A stretch of 64,000 nt of DNA. Source: Bin87 sp965261925 (GTDB lineage: Bacteria; Chloroflexota; Dehalococcoidia; Lucifugimonadales; UBA3495). Position 1 is the stretch's first letter. Each line of letters opens with the position of its first letter. Position numbers and translations under genes: made by a program. A model generated the notes under the pieces. That model was not told where the DNA came from and made no database searches. It saw only the letters and a program-made list of their open reading frames with translations. Shown one piece after another: positions 52,581 to 61,835 of this stretch. The stretch is from the NCBI GenBank assembly GCA_965261925.1, contig OZ253486.1, positions 1,550,001 through 1,614,000 of the forward strand, written 5' to 3'.

Positions 52581-52802
52581 TTTTTACTCCGTCTGGTCGG
52601 GCGCCATGAAGCGCCGGCGCATGACTAATCTCGGCCGAAGTATAGCACTGGCGGAGTGGCCGAGCCGGATTTGTTGCGCGTACCCCGGCACGGCCGGGGA
52701 TGTCAATCCTCAGCCCGCCAAACCATAGATTCCGGTGTATAATCGGCCCACCGTTCGCATTTTTTTGGCCGCCGCGGGTCATCTGGTTAACAGGAGGGTT
52801 TC

Positions 52803-54437
52803 ATGTCTACGTCGTTACAGCAGACTTCTTCCAACGGGCATTCCGCCGGAGGCGTGGAAGAATTTGACGTTGTCGTCATTGGCGCCGGAGTGACGGGGTT
52901 GTACTCCCTGCACCGGCTGCGCGAGTTGGGCTTTTCCGTAAGGTCATTGGAAGAAGGCGATGGCGTGGGCGGCACCTGGTACTGGAACCGCTATCCCGGC
53001 GCCCGCTTCGACTCCGAAAGCTACACCTACGGGTATTCCTTCTCCGAGGAACTTCTCCAGGAATGGGAGTGGAAGGAGCATTACTCCAGCCAGCCCGAGA
53101 ACGAGCGCTACCTCAACCACGTAGCCGACAAGTTCGACCTCCGCCCCAACATCCGGTTCAACTCGCGGGTCGCGTCGCTTGTCTACGACGAAACCGCCAC
53201 TCGCTGGCAGGTGACCACCGACGACGGTTATCAGGCCCGGGCGCAGTTCGTCATCACCGCCATCGGCATCCTTTCGGCGCGATACGTCCCCGAGTTTGAA
53301 GGCTTGGACAGCTACGAAGGCTCGTGGTGCCACACCAACCGCTGGCCCAAGGAAGGCATGGACCTGGCCGGCAAGCGCGTCGGCGTGATCGGGACCGGCG
53401 CTACCGCCGTCCAGTTGATCCCCGAGATCGTGGGCGAGGTTGCCCATCTCACCGTCTTCCAGCGCACCGCAAACTACTGCGTACCCCTGCGCAACTCGCT
53501 CATCGACCGCGAGACCCAGGACTACATCAAGTCCCACTATGCCGAAATCATTGAGCAGTGCCTATCGACCCCCGGTTCCTTCATGCACGAGTTCGACACC
53601 CGTTCCGCCCTGGCGGTTTCGGAAGAGGAGAAACTGGAGCAGTACGAAAGGCTCTGGGCGGAACCCGGTTTCAAGAAGTGGCTGTCCAACTTCTACGACA
53701 TCATGATGCCCGGGGAGGCGAACGAAGACTATGCCGAGTTCGTTCGCAACAAGATCCGCGAGCGCGTGCACGACCCGGAGGTTGCTGAGAAGCTGGTGCC
53801 GAAGAACCACATGTTCGGTTCCAAGCGACTGCCCTGCGAAAGCGGTTACTACGAGGTTTACAACCGCGACGACGTCCTGCTGGTCGATGTCCGAGAAGAC
53901 CCCATCGCGCGCCTGACCCCCCGCGGGATCCAACTGGAGAGTGGCAGCGAGTACGAGCTCGACGTCATCATCTTCGCCACCGGCTACGACGCCGTTACCG
54001 GCCCGCTCAACCTGATTCACATCCAGGGTATCGGCGGCGAGGTCCTCAAGGAAAAGTTCGCCAACGGCCCCCGCACCTACATGGGCATGTCCAGCTACGG
54101 CTTCCCCAACCTTTTCACCATCAACGCCGCCTCCGTGGGCAACTTTCCCCGTTCCGCCGAGCCGCTGGTCGAGTGGGTCACCGACGCCATCGCCCACGTG
54201 CGTGACAGCGGCCATAACCGGATCACAGCCACTCCCGAAGCCGAGGAGGCCTGGGTGCAGCACATGAAGGATGACAGCGAGAACATCCTGCGGACCCAGG
54301 CCGACTCCTGGTTCGTCGGGGCAAACATTCCAGGCAAGGCCCGCGTCCTGCTCACCGCGCCGGATACCGCGCCCGTCATGCGCGCCAAGCGCGCTGAGGT
54401 CGTCGCCAACGGCTACGAGGGTTTCTCCCTGGACTAG
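52803..54437 (+). CDS. Flavin-containing monooxygenase, Baeyer-Villiger type
   Basis: The 544-residue protein has an FAD GxGxxG (GAGVTGL, residues 27-32), VGGTWYWNRYPGARFDSESYTYGYSF (about 55-80, typical of cyclohexanone-monooxygenase-like enzymes), the fingerprint YEGSWCHTNRWP (171-182; Phe of FxGxxxHTxxWP replaced by Tyr) and an NADPH-binding GTGATAVQ (about 197-204). LDVIIFATGYDAVTG and MGMSSYGFPNLFTINA complete the family pattern. It should insert oxygen into ketones or related carbonyls using NADPH and O2. ATG 52803 follows AGGAGG. Adjacent carriers and an acyl-CoA-dehydrogenase-fold enzyme fit a role in breakdown of cyclic or branched organic compounds. Confidence 0.93.
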   Translation: MSTSLQQTSSNGHSAGGVEEFDVVVIGAGVTGLYSLHRLRELGFSVRSLEEGDGVGGTWYWNRYPGARFDSESYTYGYSFSEELLQEWEWKEHYSSQPENERYLNHVADKFDLRPNIRFNSRVASLVYDETATRWQVTTDDGYQARAQFVITAIGILSARYVPEFEGLDSYEGSWCHTNRWPKEGMDLAGKRVGVIGTGATAVQLIPEIVGEVAHLTVFQRTANYCVPLRNSLIDRETQDYIKSHYAEIIEQCLSTPGSFMHEFDTRSALAVSEEEKLEQYERLWAEPGFKKWLSNFYDIMMPGEANEDYAEFVRNKIRERVHDPEVAEKLVPKNHMFGSKRLPCESGYYEVYNRDDVLLVDVREDPIARLTPRGIQLESGSEYELDVIIFATGYDAVTGPLNLIHIQGIGGEVLKEKFANGPRTYMGMSSYGFPNLFTINAASVGNFPRSAEPLVEWVTDAIAHVRDSGHNRITATPEAEEAWVQHMKDDSENILRTQADSWFVGANIPGKARVLLTAPDTAPVMRAKRAEVVANGYEGFSLD

Positions 54438-54486
54438 TCAGCAGAAATTCGATGGGCCGTGGCACATTTGGGCCCAGGCTTACGAT

Positions 54487-54516
54487 GCAGGGGTGGGGTC
54501 GAAATCCCGCCCCTGC
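54487..54516. repeat. GCAGGGG-stem hairpin
   Basis: GCAGGGGTGGGG (54487-54498) pairs with TCCCGCCCCTGC (54505-54516) using two wobble pairs. It sits 50 bases after the monooxygenase stop, where it could act as a terminator. Its stem base resembles the perfect palindrome at 4470-4497. Confidence 0.55.
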
Positions 54517-54585
54517 ACGCGATTCATGCCCTTGTAGGTTCTATTCGGGGGAAGTTGCGAGTCCCGAACGCATGGGTTCAACAAC

Positions 54586-55066
54586 ATGGTCAGTTCGCTT
54601 GAAACGGTTGCTCCTTTGACGCCGGGCAAGACCCGGTTTTACGGGTGGCGCCTGGTTCTGGTCGGAGCCTTCATTCTGGCTATCGCGGGCGACGGTTCCC
54701 GCCTGCCGAAGATTGCCCGCGCAATGCTGGGCGACCCACTGGCCGACGGCCCCGGCGTTGCTGCGGTCATCATTGGGTAGGGGTTCCGGCGGCTCGATCC
54801 CGTTGGCATTGGCGGTGCGTGGCGTCTATTTCGGCCGGCGCAACTTTGCAACGATCACCGGAATATCCATGGTGCCCGCAATCGTCATGCAGGTCCTGGT
54901 GTCGGTTGCGTCGGGCTGGATCAGTGCGCTATACGGGTCTCCGGCGCTCCTGATCGCGACGATGGTCGTTGGTTCCATAGGGTCTGCGTTCTTCCTTTTC
55001 CTGGGCAATCCCCGGCTATCCCCGTCTCAATCCTGCCCGGCTGGACTGCAGGAGTTTCCCGCCTGA
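54586..55066 (+). pseudogene. MFS carrier remnant
   Basis: The first piece, from ATG 54586, has KTRFYGWRLVLVGAFILAIAGDGSRLP (start of an MFS protein) and ends at a stop at 54780. In another frame (54713-55066) AVRGVYFGRRNFATITGISMVPAIVMQVLVSVASGWISALYGSPALLIATMVVG gives two late MFS helices with the YFGRR-F loop also present in the two intact carriers. The middle of a roughly 400-residue protein is missing. It is a dead paralogue of the neighbouring genes. Confidence 0.7.
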
Positions 55067-55241
55067 GAAGCCAATGGCAAGGGGATTGCTGTGCCCGGTT
55101 TGCGCGTGCACGCCGAACCTGGGCCACTGAATCGGCCACGGTCGCGGAGACAACGTGCCGCTTCAGCCCGGTTGCCTGCCCGCCGCTTCGGCCGTGGCGA
55201 ACCCGCCGACCGACCCCCTCCGCATTTTTTAGAAGCGCTCC

Positions 55242-56525
55242 TCATCCCGTGCGGCCATGCGTTGACCCAACTGCCGGCCTCCGCGCCAGCGCGTAGCATA
55301 TTCCCGACGCCAGCTGCATCGCAGCGGCCGCAAGCAGCGCGGCGGTGTACGTCCCCGTCTGCACGAATATCCATCCTGCCGCAGCCGGCGCCACCAGCGA
55401 CCCGAGCCCGAAACTCACGGTCATTATTCCCACCAAAGACCCAAAGCTCCGCCGACCGAAATACTCGCCCACCGCCAGCCACCCCAGCGTCGCTATCCCT
55501 TCGGTGGCAGCAATCGAAAGCACGAACATCGCCGCCGCTCCGTAGCCGGAACCCACGATGAACGCTGCCGTCCCCACCGCTCCCGCCGACATCCCGCCGA
55601 TGAGGAGCCACCGGGACGGGATCCATGTAGCCGCCAACCCCATCGCGATCCTGATCGGTATGATGGCCAGAAACGTCGACGACAGGTAGAACGCCGCCAG
55701 GTCCTGCGGGATTCCCTTCCACACCAGCATCGGTATCTGGTTGATAACCAGTGCGTCTGCTGATGCGATGCGCAGCGTGACCGCGGTCGTCATCAACCAA
55801 AACGCCGGCGTCGATACCGCTTCTCGTAGCGTGAAGTCCGAGTCGGAATAGACCGGCTCTAGGCGCCGGTTTCGCGTCGCGCCCGTCCCGACCGCCTCGT
55901 GACGCCCGCCGTCCGGTAGCAGCCCGATGTCCTCCGGCCGGCTTCGGATCACGGCCGCCGCGCCGACGACCAGCAGACCGGACAGTGCTCCCGTGTACAG
56001 GATGGTTACCCGCCATCCCAGCCAGCCCTCGCACCAGGCCAGCAACGGGACCATCAACGCCGCGCCACCCGCGAACGTGGTGTTCAGCAGCGTCATCGCC
56101 AGCGCCTTCCGCCGGACGAACCACTGGTTGGCTATCGTCATCAGGTTAGGCACGATCCCAATCCCCCGGCCGATGGCCGCGATGCCCGAGTACACCAGTA
56201 CCAGTTGCCAGTACGAGCTCACACCGGCCACCGCTGCATACCCCGCACAGCTCAATAGTCCGCCGATCAGGACCAATTGCCGTCCGCCATACTGGTCGGC
56301 CAGCCACCCCGCGCCCAGGGCCGCCAAGTTGCCCACCGCCCAGGCGGCTCCCACCACGAAGGCGAACCGCGCCGGGTCTATGCCCAGCTCTTCCCCGATG
56401 GGAACCGCAAACACCAGAAACCCGGGAATCATGGCCCCGAATCCCAGGAAACCGGTCGTTCCCGCCGCCAGCAGCACCCACCATCCGTAGTAGATGCTCT
56501 TCGCGCCGGACCCGGACTGGCGCAT
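55242..56525 (-). CDS. MFS transporter (oxalate/formate-antiporter-like), second of pair
   Basis: The 427-residue protein with about 12 transmembrane helices begins KSIYYGWWVLLAAGTTGFLGFGAMIPGFLVFAVPIGEELG. The loop GWLADQYGGRQLVLIGG is the MFS motif A region, and VGEYFGRRSFGSLVGIMT its repeat in the second half. RSRPEDIGLLPDGG at the central loop is shared with the next paralogue. The substrate is probably a small organic anion; this is family-level inference. I use the ATG at 56525; GGGGAGG lies immediately before it, closer than ideal, and the frame is open further upstream. It starts 29 bases after the previous MFS gene stops. Confidence 0.85.
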   Translation of the reverse strand: MRQSGSGAKSIYYGWWVLLAAGTTGFLGFGAMIPGFLVFAVPIGEELGIDPARFAFVVGAAWAVGNLAALGAGWLADQYGGRQLVLIGGLLSCAGYAAVAGVSSYWQLVLVYSGIAAIGRGIGIVPNLMTIANQWFVRRKALAMTLLNTTFAGGAALMVPLLAWCEGWLGWRVTILYTGALSGLLVVGAAAVIRSRPEDIGLLPDGGRHEAVGTGATRNRRLEPVYSDSDFTLREAVSTPAFWLMTTAVTLRIASADALVINQIPMLVWKGIPQDLAAFYLSSTFLAIIPIRIAMGLAATWIPSRWLLIGGMSAGAVGTAAFIVGSGYGAAAMFVLSIAATEGIATLGWLAVGEYFGRRSFGSLVGIMTVSFGLGSLVAPAAAGWIFVQTGTYTAALLAAAAMQLASGICYALARRPAVGSTHGRTG

Positions 56526-56554
56526 CCTCCCCGTTGACGGATTGCCCAGCGTCG

Positions 56555-57835
56555 CTATCCCGGTTTTGTTCCGGCGCTGTCCGGCCGTTTCACCAGTAGG
56601 AAGGCCGCCACCGAGATTGCTTGCAGCGCTCCCACAGCAATGAGCACGGGAACAAAGGTGCCGGTGCGGTCGAATACCCATCCGGCGGCGGCCGGAGCCA
56701 TTAGCCCGCTGATCCCGTAGAACACCGTCATCATCCCAACCAGCGTTCCGTAGCTGCGCCGGCCGAAGTATTCGCCGACCGCGATCCACGCCAGCGCGCT
56801 CACCCCCTGTCCCACCGCCGACGATACGATCAGGAACCATGCCACGGGGTGACCCCGCAGCAACAGTGCCGCCACCGTGCAGGTCAATACCACCGCCATT
56901 CCGCTGCTCAGCAGCCACCGGGGCGGCAGCCAAACCGCAGCCAGGCCCATGCTGAAACGCGCCGGTATGGTCGCGAAATACGTCAGCGAAAGATAAAACG
57001 AGGTCCGCTCGCTGGCCACGCCCTTCCAGATCAGTATCGGGATCTGGTTGATTAGCAGCACGTCCGACGGCACCGTCCGCAGAATGGCGCCCACCGAAAG
57101 CGCGCAGAACGTCAGCGTCGCAAGGGCCTGTGACAGGCTGTAGTCCCGCCGCTCGGGGGTCTCCGAGCTCGCCGTTAGTTCCGCGGTGGATCTGTTGTCA
57201 GGTCGGGCAGCCGTATCGCCTTGCCCGTAGGGGAGTAGCCCAATATCCTCTGGCCGGCTGCGGATGATTGCCGCTGCCGGCACCGTTAGCACGCACACCA
57301 GAACGCCCGCTCCCATTGCGGCTTGCCGCCACCCAATCTGGTCCGCCAGCAAGGTCAAGGCGGGCAGGCTCACGGCCGCGCCGGCGGCAACCGCCGTGTT
57401 GATGGTGGCCAGCGCCAGGGCTTTCCGGCGTTCGAACCATTGGTTCAGCACCGTCATCAGCGTCGGGAATATGCCCAGGCCACGCCCCACCGACGCGGTC
57501 ACCGCGTATGCCGCCACGATCCCCAGGAACGATTGAGCCAGACCCATCGCCGCGAAGCCCAACCCACAGAGGACCCCGCCGACCAGTATAAGTCTCCGCG
57601 CTCCGTAGCGGTCGGCCAGCCATCCGGCAGCCAGCGACGAAATGTCGCCGATCCCCCACGCCGCCCCTACGATGAACGCCGTCTGGCCGGAGGTTAGTCC
57701 CAGCTCCTCCCGTATTCGCACGGAAAACGCGAGAAACCCCGGTATCACCACCCCGAACGCGAAAAACCCCAGCACCGCCGCCGTTGCCAGCACCCACCAC
57801 CCGTAGAAGACTCCGCCTCGGCCGTTCGGCCCCAT
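56555..57835 (-). CDS. MFS transporter (oxalate/formate-antiporter-like), first of pair
   Basis: About 426 residues from the ATG at 57835 (a GTG at 57868 is also possible; neither has a strong ribosome site). It reads GVFYGWWVLATAAVLGFFAFGVVIPGFLAFSVRIREELGL, motif A GWLADRYGARRLILVGG, central RSRPEDIGLLPYG, and VGEYFGRRSYGTLVGMMTVFYGISGL in the second half. It is clearly paralogous to the downstream-coordinate gene (similar helix order and loops), suggesting local duplication; a third, broken relative is at 54586. It is an inner-membrane carrier, probably for an organic acid. Confidence 0.87.
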   Translation of the reverse strand: MGPNGRGGVFYGWWVLATAAVLGFFAFGVVIPGFLAFSVRIREELGLTSGQTAFIVGAAWGIGDISSLAAGWLADRYGARRLILVGGVLCGLGFAAMGLAQSFLGIVAAYAVTASVGRGLGIFPTLMTVLNQWFERRKALALATINTAVAAGAAVSLPALTLLADQIGWRQAAMGAGVLVCVLTVPAAAIIRSRPEDIGLLPYGQGDTAARPDNRSTAELTASSETPERRDYSLSQALATLTFCALSVGAILRTVPSDVLLINQIPILIWKGVASERTSFYLSLTYFATIPARFSMGLAAVWLPPRWLLSSGMAVVLTCTVAALLLRGHPVAWFLIVSSAVGQGVSALAWIAVGEYFGRRSYGTLVGMMTVFYGISGLMAPAAAGWVFDRTGTFVPVLIAVGALQAISVAAFLLVKRPDSAGTKPG

Positions 57836-57975
57836 GGCGGAGGTCACGCGGTATCGGAGGCCACGCACCGGGCTATTCCAGTTTCACCGGGCGGAAGCCC
57901 AGCGAGGTGGAATATCGTCGGAACGCAAACCGCGCCTGGATTTGCCGTTCTGGTATAAGTGACGAGATTGCCCCG

Positions 57976-58344
57976 TTAGTCCCCCAGGGGGATAACCAGG
58001 TAAACCCTTTGCTCGTCGCCGACCACGCGTGTCGTATGACCCTGGCCGGTCAGATCTTCGGCCAACAGGACGTCACCAGGCCCCACCCGGTAGGTGCTGC
58101 CGTCGCTCAACCCTATCTCCGCCTGGCCGGCCAGCGTCACGGTGTACTGCCGCCGGGGAGCGCAGTGAAAGTCCAGGAAGTAGTCGGGAGGCGAGATGCG
58201 GATCGTCATGCCGCTGGTCGCCTCCATGGGCGTGCCCCGGCCGTACGACCCTTCGGTGTCCAGGAAATCTTCGAAGGGCGGTTCATAATGTTCGAGACGG
58301 GACTGGCCGTCGGGGCCGGTGAAAACGCGGACGAACTGGGGCAT
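57976..58344 (-). CDS. Cupin-domain protein
   Basis: A 122-residue protein. ISPPDYFLDFHCAPRRQYTVTLAGQAEIGLSDGSTYRVGPGDVLLAEDLTGQGHTTRV contains the cupin core with G-x-AEIGLSDG and GPGDVLLAEDLTGQGH. Only one His of motif 1 is present (DFHCAPRRQY), while motif 2 keeps GQGH. It may bind a small ligand and not act as a metal enzyme. It lies on the minus strand upstream of the MFS pair, so it may belong to the same transcription unit. Confidence 0.82.
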   Translation of the reverse strand: MPQFVRVFTGPDGQSRLEHYEPPFEDFLDTEGSYGRGTPMEATSGMTIRISPPDYFLDFHCAPRRQYTVTLAGQAEIGLSDGSTYRVGPGDVLLAEDLTGQGHTTRVVGDEQRVYLVIPLGD

Positions 58345-58389
58345 GAGACTGCTCCTCCCAAATGCGGATTGCGGCCAATTATACCGGGC

Positions 58390-58722
58390 CTATTCGCCGG
58401 GCCTGTCTTCCGTCGTCGGACGCTGCGTCACCCACGAGACACTATCCGCTTTGTCCCCGGTTCCCGGGGATCGGCGCAGGTAGTCGGCCAAACGGTTGAT
58501 CACGACCGCTCCAAAGAGCCCTGCGGCTGCTCCCAACGGGAAGGCCAGCAGGCCTCCGGCTATGCACAGCACGACCAACACGTGCGGCTCCACAATCGCC
58601 CGCTCATTTAGTTCGGCAATCCGCGCGAACCGTGATGCTATGGCCCATGCCACGTACCCGCTCGCCGCGCCGCCGACAACGACTGCGCTGATGATGTAAA
58701 ACAGCTTCGTAGGAGTGAACAT
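58390..58722 (-). CDS. Small two-helix membrane protein
   Basis: The 110-residue protein has hydrophobic segments at about 6-30 (KLFYIISAVVVGGAASGYVAWAIA) and about 46-76 (VLVVLCIAGGLLAFPLGAAAGLFGAVVI), with a polar C-terminal tail. I do not recognise a family. The ATG at 58722 follows AGAGGGAAC. It is immediately upstream of the cupin gene on the same strand and divergent from the ABC operon. Confidence 0.6.
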   Translation of the reverse strand: MFTPTKLFYIISAVVVGGAASGYVAWAIASRFARIAELNERAIVEPHVLVVLCIAGGLLAFPLGAAAGLFGAVVINRLADYLRRSPGTGDKADSVSWVTQRPTTEDRPGE

Positions 58723-58946
58723 TATTGTTCCCTCTGTGCCTTGATGTTGTCTGAATGGTAGATCTGTACCGTGGCAATCCTAGCATATTTAGTAGTGGAT
58801 TTCGCTTCTGCTTTGAAATGAATTCGTAATCCAAACTTGACAACAAGGCGTTATCACCGTTTAATCGTTCGGCATCCGTAACGCAGCGGCGTGACGGCGC
58901 AAGGCGCTGTCTGCCCTATCAGTACACCAGGAGGGAAGATCAAACA

Positions 58947-60752
58947 ATGGGATTGAAACGGTATTTTAACGTCCGGCTGCTGGCCGCATTGGGCCTGGGA
59001 GCGGGCCTGATCGCAGCGGTAGCCTGCGGCGGTGCATCAGATGCGCCGGCTGCCCCGGTCGCCCCCACGGCTGCCCCGGCCAGTTCCGACGCTGCAGCAC
59101 CCACCGCCATGCCCGAAGCCACCGAGGCCATGATGGCAGAGGAAACCGGCGGCCACGTCAACCTGCTCGTTACCAACATCGGTAATGGGAAATTCGACCC
59201 GCTGCTCACCGAGGGCGAAGACCTTAAGTTCCAGCGCGTGTTCCAAACGGCGCTGGTCGGCGGAGCCGGCGGCAGTGAACTGGTCCCCTCGGTGGCCAAG
59301 GACTGGTCCGTCAGCGATGACGGAAAGGTCTGGACCTTTTCCGTCAACGACGGCTTCATCCAGGCTCACGACGGCAACGTCATCACCCGCGATGATGTGT
59401 ACTTCAACCTCAACAGCCGCCTCGGCGCCGAAGCTTTTGAGCTCCTGGACGCCGGGTACTACGAGCCCCGCGACGTTGCGCTCGCCAACCTGATCGAAGG
59501 CGTCAGCAAGGGCACAGCTGACGACCAGGTCGATGTGACCTTCAAGACCGTCCGCTTGGACTTCGCGTTCAACTGGTCCGAGAACTCCCAGGGCGCGAGC
59601 CCCATGATCATTCCCGAGGCCACCATGCGTGACCGCGCCGGCGCCACCGGCTTTGAAGGGTACGAGACCGATCCTATCGGCATCGGCCCCATGAGTGTCA
59701 CTGACTTCGTCTTGGAGCAGAAGTACTCATTTGAAAAGTTTGATGACTTCTTCTGGACCACCGAGAACGGTTATTCCGAAGACCGCAGCGTTACCTTCGA
59801 CACCCTGACCATTGAGGTCGTTCCCGAACCCGCCGGCCGTCTCGCGGCCCTGCGCAGCGGCGACGCCCAGCTCATCGAAGCCAACATCAATATGATTGGC
59901 GACATTGACAGCGTCGACGGTGCCTCAATCGCATGGCAAAAGGAATCCTCTTACAACTGGGTCGTCTACGTGGACTGCTGGACCGAGGAACTGTGGTGCT
60001 TCCCGGTTGAGGCTCGCCAGGCTGCCGAACACGCCATCGACAAGGATGCCATCGTCAACGGGCTGTACACCCCTGAGTCCGTCAACGCTGACAGTTGGGC
60101 TCATGTCACCCCCAACTCCTTGGGCTGGGGCGAGAACCTGCGCCCGCGCGCCTATGACCTTGACGAGGCCAAGCGCTTGCTCAAATCCATCGGGTACGGT
60201 GGTGCCGACGGCGGTGATGGTACCGACGCCAACGGCGAGCAGATCGCCTTCACCGTCTATACCTGGGAAGCCGGTGACCTGCCCGGCCTGCCTGACCTGG
60301 CCCAGCTTTACAAGGACTTCTGGAACGATGGTTTGGGTTGGGACGTTGAGGTAACGGTCGGCGACGCCGCGGCCACACGCCAGAAGTGGAACAACCGCGA
60401 ATATCCCGGCGACGTCTTGGTGCGTACCAACGAGGGTCGCTTCGACGGCACTTCCATCGCCCAGGGTGGTTTCCTGAACCCAAACATCGCGTGGCGCGCG
60501 GTGGACAACTTTGAGAATGAGCCTTGGCTCAGCACCACCACCCCGGTGGTCCAGAAAGGCCTTTCCGATCTGAACCCCGACACCCGTAGCGCCTCGTACA
60601 ACGCCATGTACGACTACTTGCAGGATCAAACCCACTGGGGCGACGGTTTCAACACCAACGTTCCGTGGGGTCTGGGCGCAGACGTTGCCTCCTACGAGCC
60701 CTGGAGCCTGGTTCCTTACGTCACTGCCATTTGGACGCTGAAACTGAAGTAG
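58947..60752 (+). CDS. Family 5 ABC solute-binding lipoprotein
   Basis: A 601-residue SBP_bac_5 protein with signal peptide and lipobox V-A-C (Cys27) and an Ala/Pro-rich linker to about 60. LVPSVAKDWSVSDDGKVWTFSVNDGFIQAHDGNVITRDDVYFNLNSR is the family signature region; EARQAAEHAIDKDAIVNGLYTPES and YDLDEAKRLLKSIGYGG are further conserved blocks. It should capture peptides or similar solutes and deliver them to the permeases encoded just downstream. ATG 58947 follows AGGAGGGAAG. A strong hairpin between it and the first permease could raise its expression over that of the permeases. Confidence 0.92.
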   Translation: MGLKRYFNVRLLAALGLGAGLIAAVACGGASDAPAAPVAPTAAPASSDAAAPTAMPEATEAMMAEETGGHVNLLVTNIGNGKFDPLLTEGEDLKFQRVFQTALVGGAGGSELVPSVAKDWSVSDDGKVWTFSVNDGFIQAHDGNVITRDDVYFNLNSRLGAEAFELLDAGYYEPRDVALANLIEGVSKGTADDQVDVTFKTVRLDFAFNWSENSQGASPMIIPEATMRDRAGATGFEGYETDPIGIGPMSVTDFVLEQKYSFEKFDDFFWTTENGYSEDRSVTFDTLTIEVVPEPAGRLAALRSGDAQLIEANINMIGDIDSVDGASIAWQKESSYNWVVYVDCWTEELWCFPVEARQAAEHAIDKDAIVNGLYTPESVNADSWAHVTPNSLGWGENLRPRAYDLDEAKRLLKSIGYGGADGGDGTDANGEQIAFTVYTWEAGDLPGLPDLAQLYKDFWNDGLGWDVEVTVGDAAATRQKWNNREYPGDVLVRTNEGRFDGTSIAQGGFLNPNIAWRAVDNFENEPWLSTTTPVVQKGLSDLNPDTRSASYNAMYDYLQDQTHWGDGFNTNVPWGLGADVASYEPWSLVPYVTAIWTLKLK

Positions 60753-60770
60753 GCGACCACCAGTGGACAC

Positions 60771-60814
60771 GAGCGGCCGGCGTCGTCCAAAATTCGGACG
60801 GGCGTCGGCCGCTC
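60771..60814 (+). terminator. Intergenic hairpin between binding protein and permease genes
   Basis: GAGCGGCCG...GTCC pairs with GGAC...CGGCCGCTC across an AAAATTC loop, with a few internal mismatches. It is followed by an A/T-rich stretch without a clear T-run. It is probably a partial terminator or mRNA-stabilising structure. Confidence 0.6.
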
Positions 60815-60846
60815 AAAGATTAGTAATTGTTTGTTAGGTTAGGTAT

Positions 60847-61812
60847 ATGACCACATACATCGCGCGACGCATCGGGGAGGGGTTGATCACTCTGATCGCC
60901 CTCAGCTTTGTCGTATTCGGTAGCGTGCATCTGACCGGAGATCCGGCCCGGTTCCTGCTGCCTATCTCCGCGGAGCACGATGAGTCGGTGTATGAAGCCC
61001 AGAAGGCCGCTTACGGCCTGGACAAGCCTTTCATCGTCCAGTACTGGAATTTTCTGATCAAGGCGGTCCGCTTGGACTTTGGCCAGTCGTTCACGGCCCG
61101 TCGTCCGGTTCAGGAAATCCTGCTGGAACGAATCCCCGCCACGGTGCATCTGGCCATCGCTGGCACTGTGCTCGCCATCGGTATCGGAGTCCCTCTCGGT
61201 ATCATTTCCGCAGTGAAACGCGACACGTTTCTGGACAAAGTCTGCAAGATGTTCGCCATTTTTGGCATGGCCGCGCCTCAATTTTGGGTTGCCATCATGC
61301 TCATCATAGTGTTTGCCGGCTATTGGGGTTGGCTCCCTGCATTCGGCAGAGGAGACATGACCGGGTGGTTCCCCACCTGGTCGCAAATCCCGGACATGAT
61401 CCTCCACCTGATGCTGCCGGCGTTAGTATTGTCCCTGGCCATCATCGCCGCCATCATGCGCCTTGCCCGCTCCGCGATGCTGGAAGTCCTGGACAGTGAT
61501 TACGTCAAATTCGCCCAGGTCAAGGGTATGAGCGACCGGGTGGTCATCTGGAAGCACGCCGCCCGCAACGCCCTCATCCCGGTGATTACCTTCGGCGGAA
61601 TCAGCCTTGCCGGCCTGCTCAACGGATCCGTGGTCGTGGAGGTGGTGTTCGCCTGGCCCGGCGTTGGCCTGATGCTGTTGGAGGGCGTGCTCTCTAACAA
61701 CTTCCCCCAGGTCGAGGGCGCCATCATGGTCTCAGGCGCGGCCTATATCCTGACCGCACTGATCGTCGACATCCTCTACGGATACGCCGACCCTCGGGTT
61801 CGGATGAACTAG
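60847..61812 (+). CDS. ABC permease, DppB/OppB type
   Basis: A 321-residue inner-membrane permease. It begins MTTYIARRIGEGLITLIALSFVVFGSVHLTGDPA, the DppB-family N-terminus, followed by YGLDKPFIVQYWNFLIKAVRLDFGQSF. The EAA loop is seen as DYVKFAQVKGMSDRVVIWKHAARNALIPVITFGGI, which contacts the ATPase. About six helices are predicted. It forms the channel with the DppC-type partner encoded 23 bases later. Confidence 0.93.
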   Translation: MTTYIARRIGEGLITLIALSFVVFGSVHLTGDPARFLLPISAEHDESVYEAQKAAYGLDKPFIVQYWNFLIKAVRLDFGQSFTARRPVQEILLERIPATVHLAIAGTVLAIGIGVPLGIISAVKRDTFLDKVCKMFAIFGMAAPQFWVAIMLIIVFAGYWGWLPAFGRGDMTGWFPTWSQIPDMILHLMLPALVLSLAIIAAIMRLARSAMLEVLDSDYVKFAQVKGMSDRVVIWKHAARNALIPVITFGGISLAGLLNGSVVVEVVFAWPGVGLMLLEGVLSNNFPQVEGAIMVSGAAYILTALIVDILYGYADPRVRMN

Positions 61813-61835
61813 CAATTCCCACTGGGAGGGCAACC

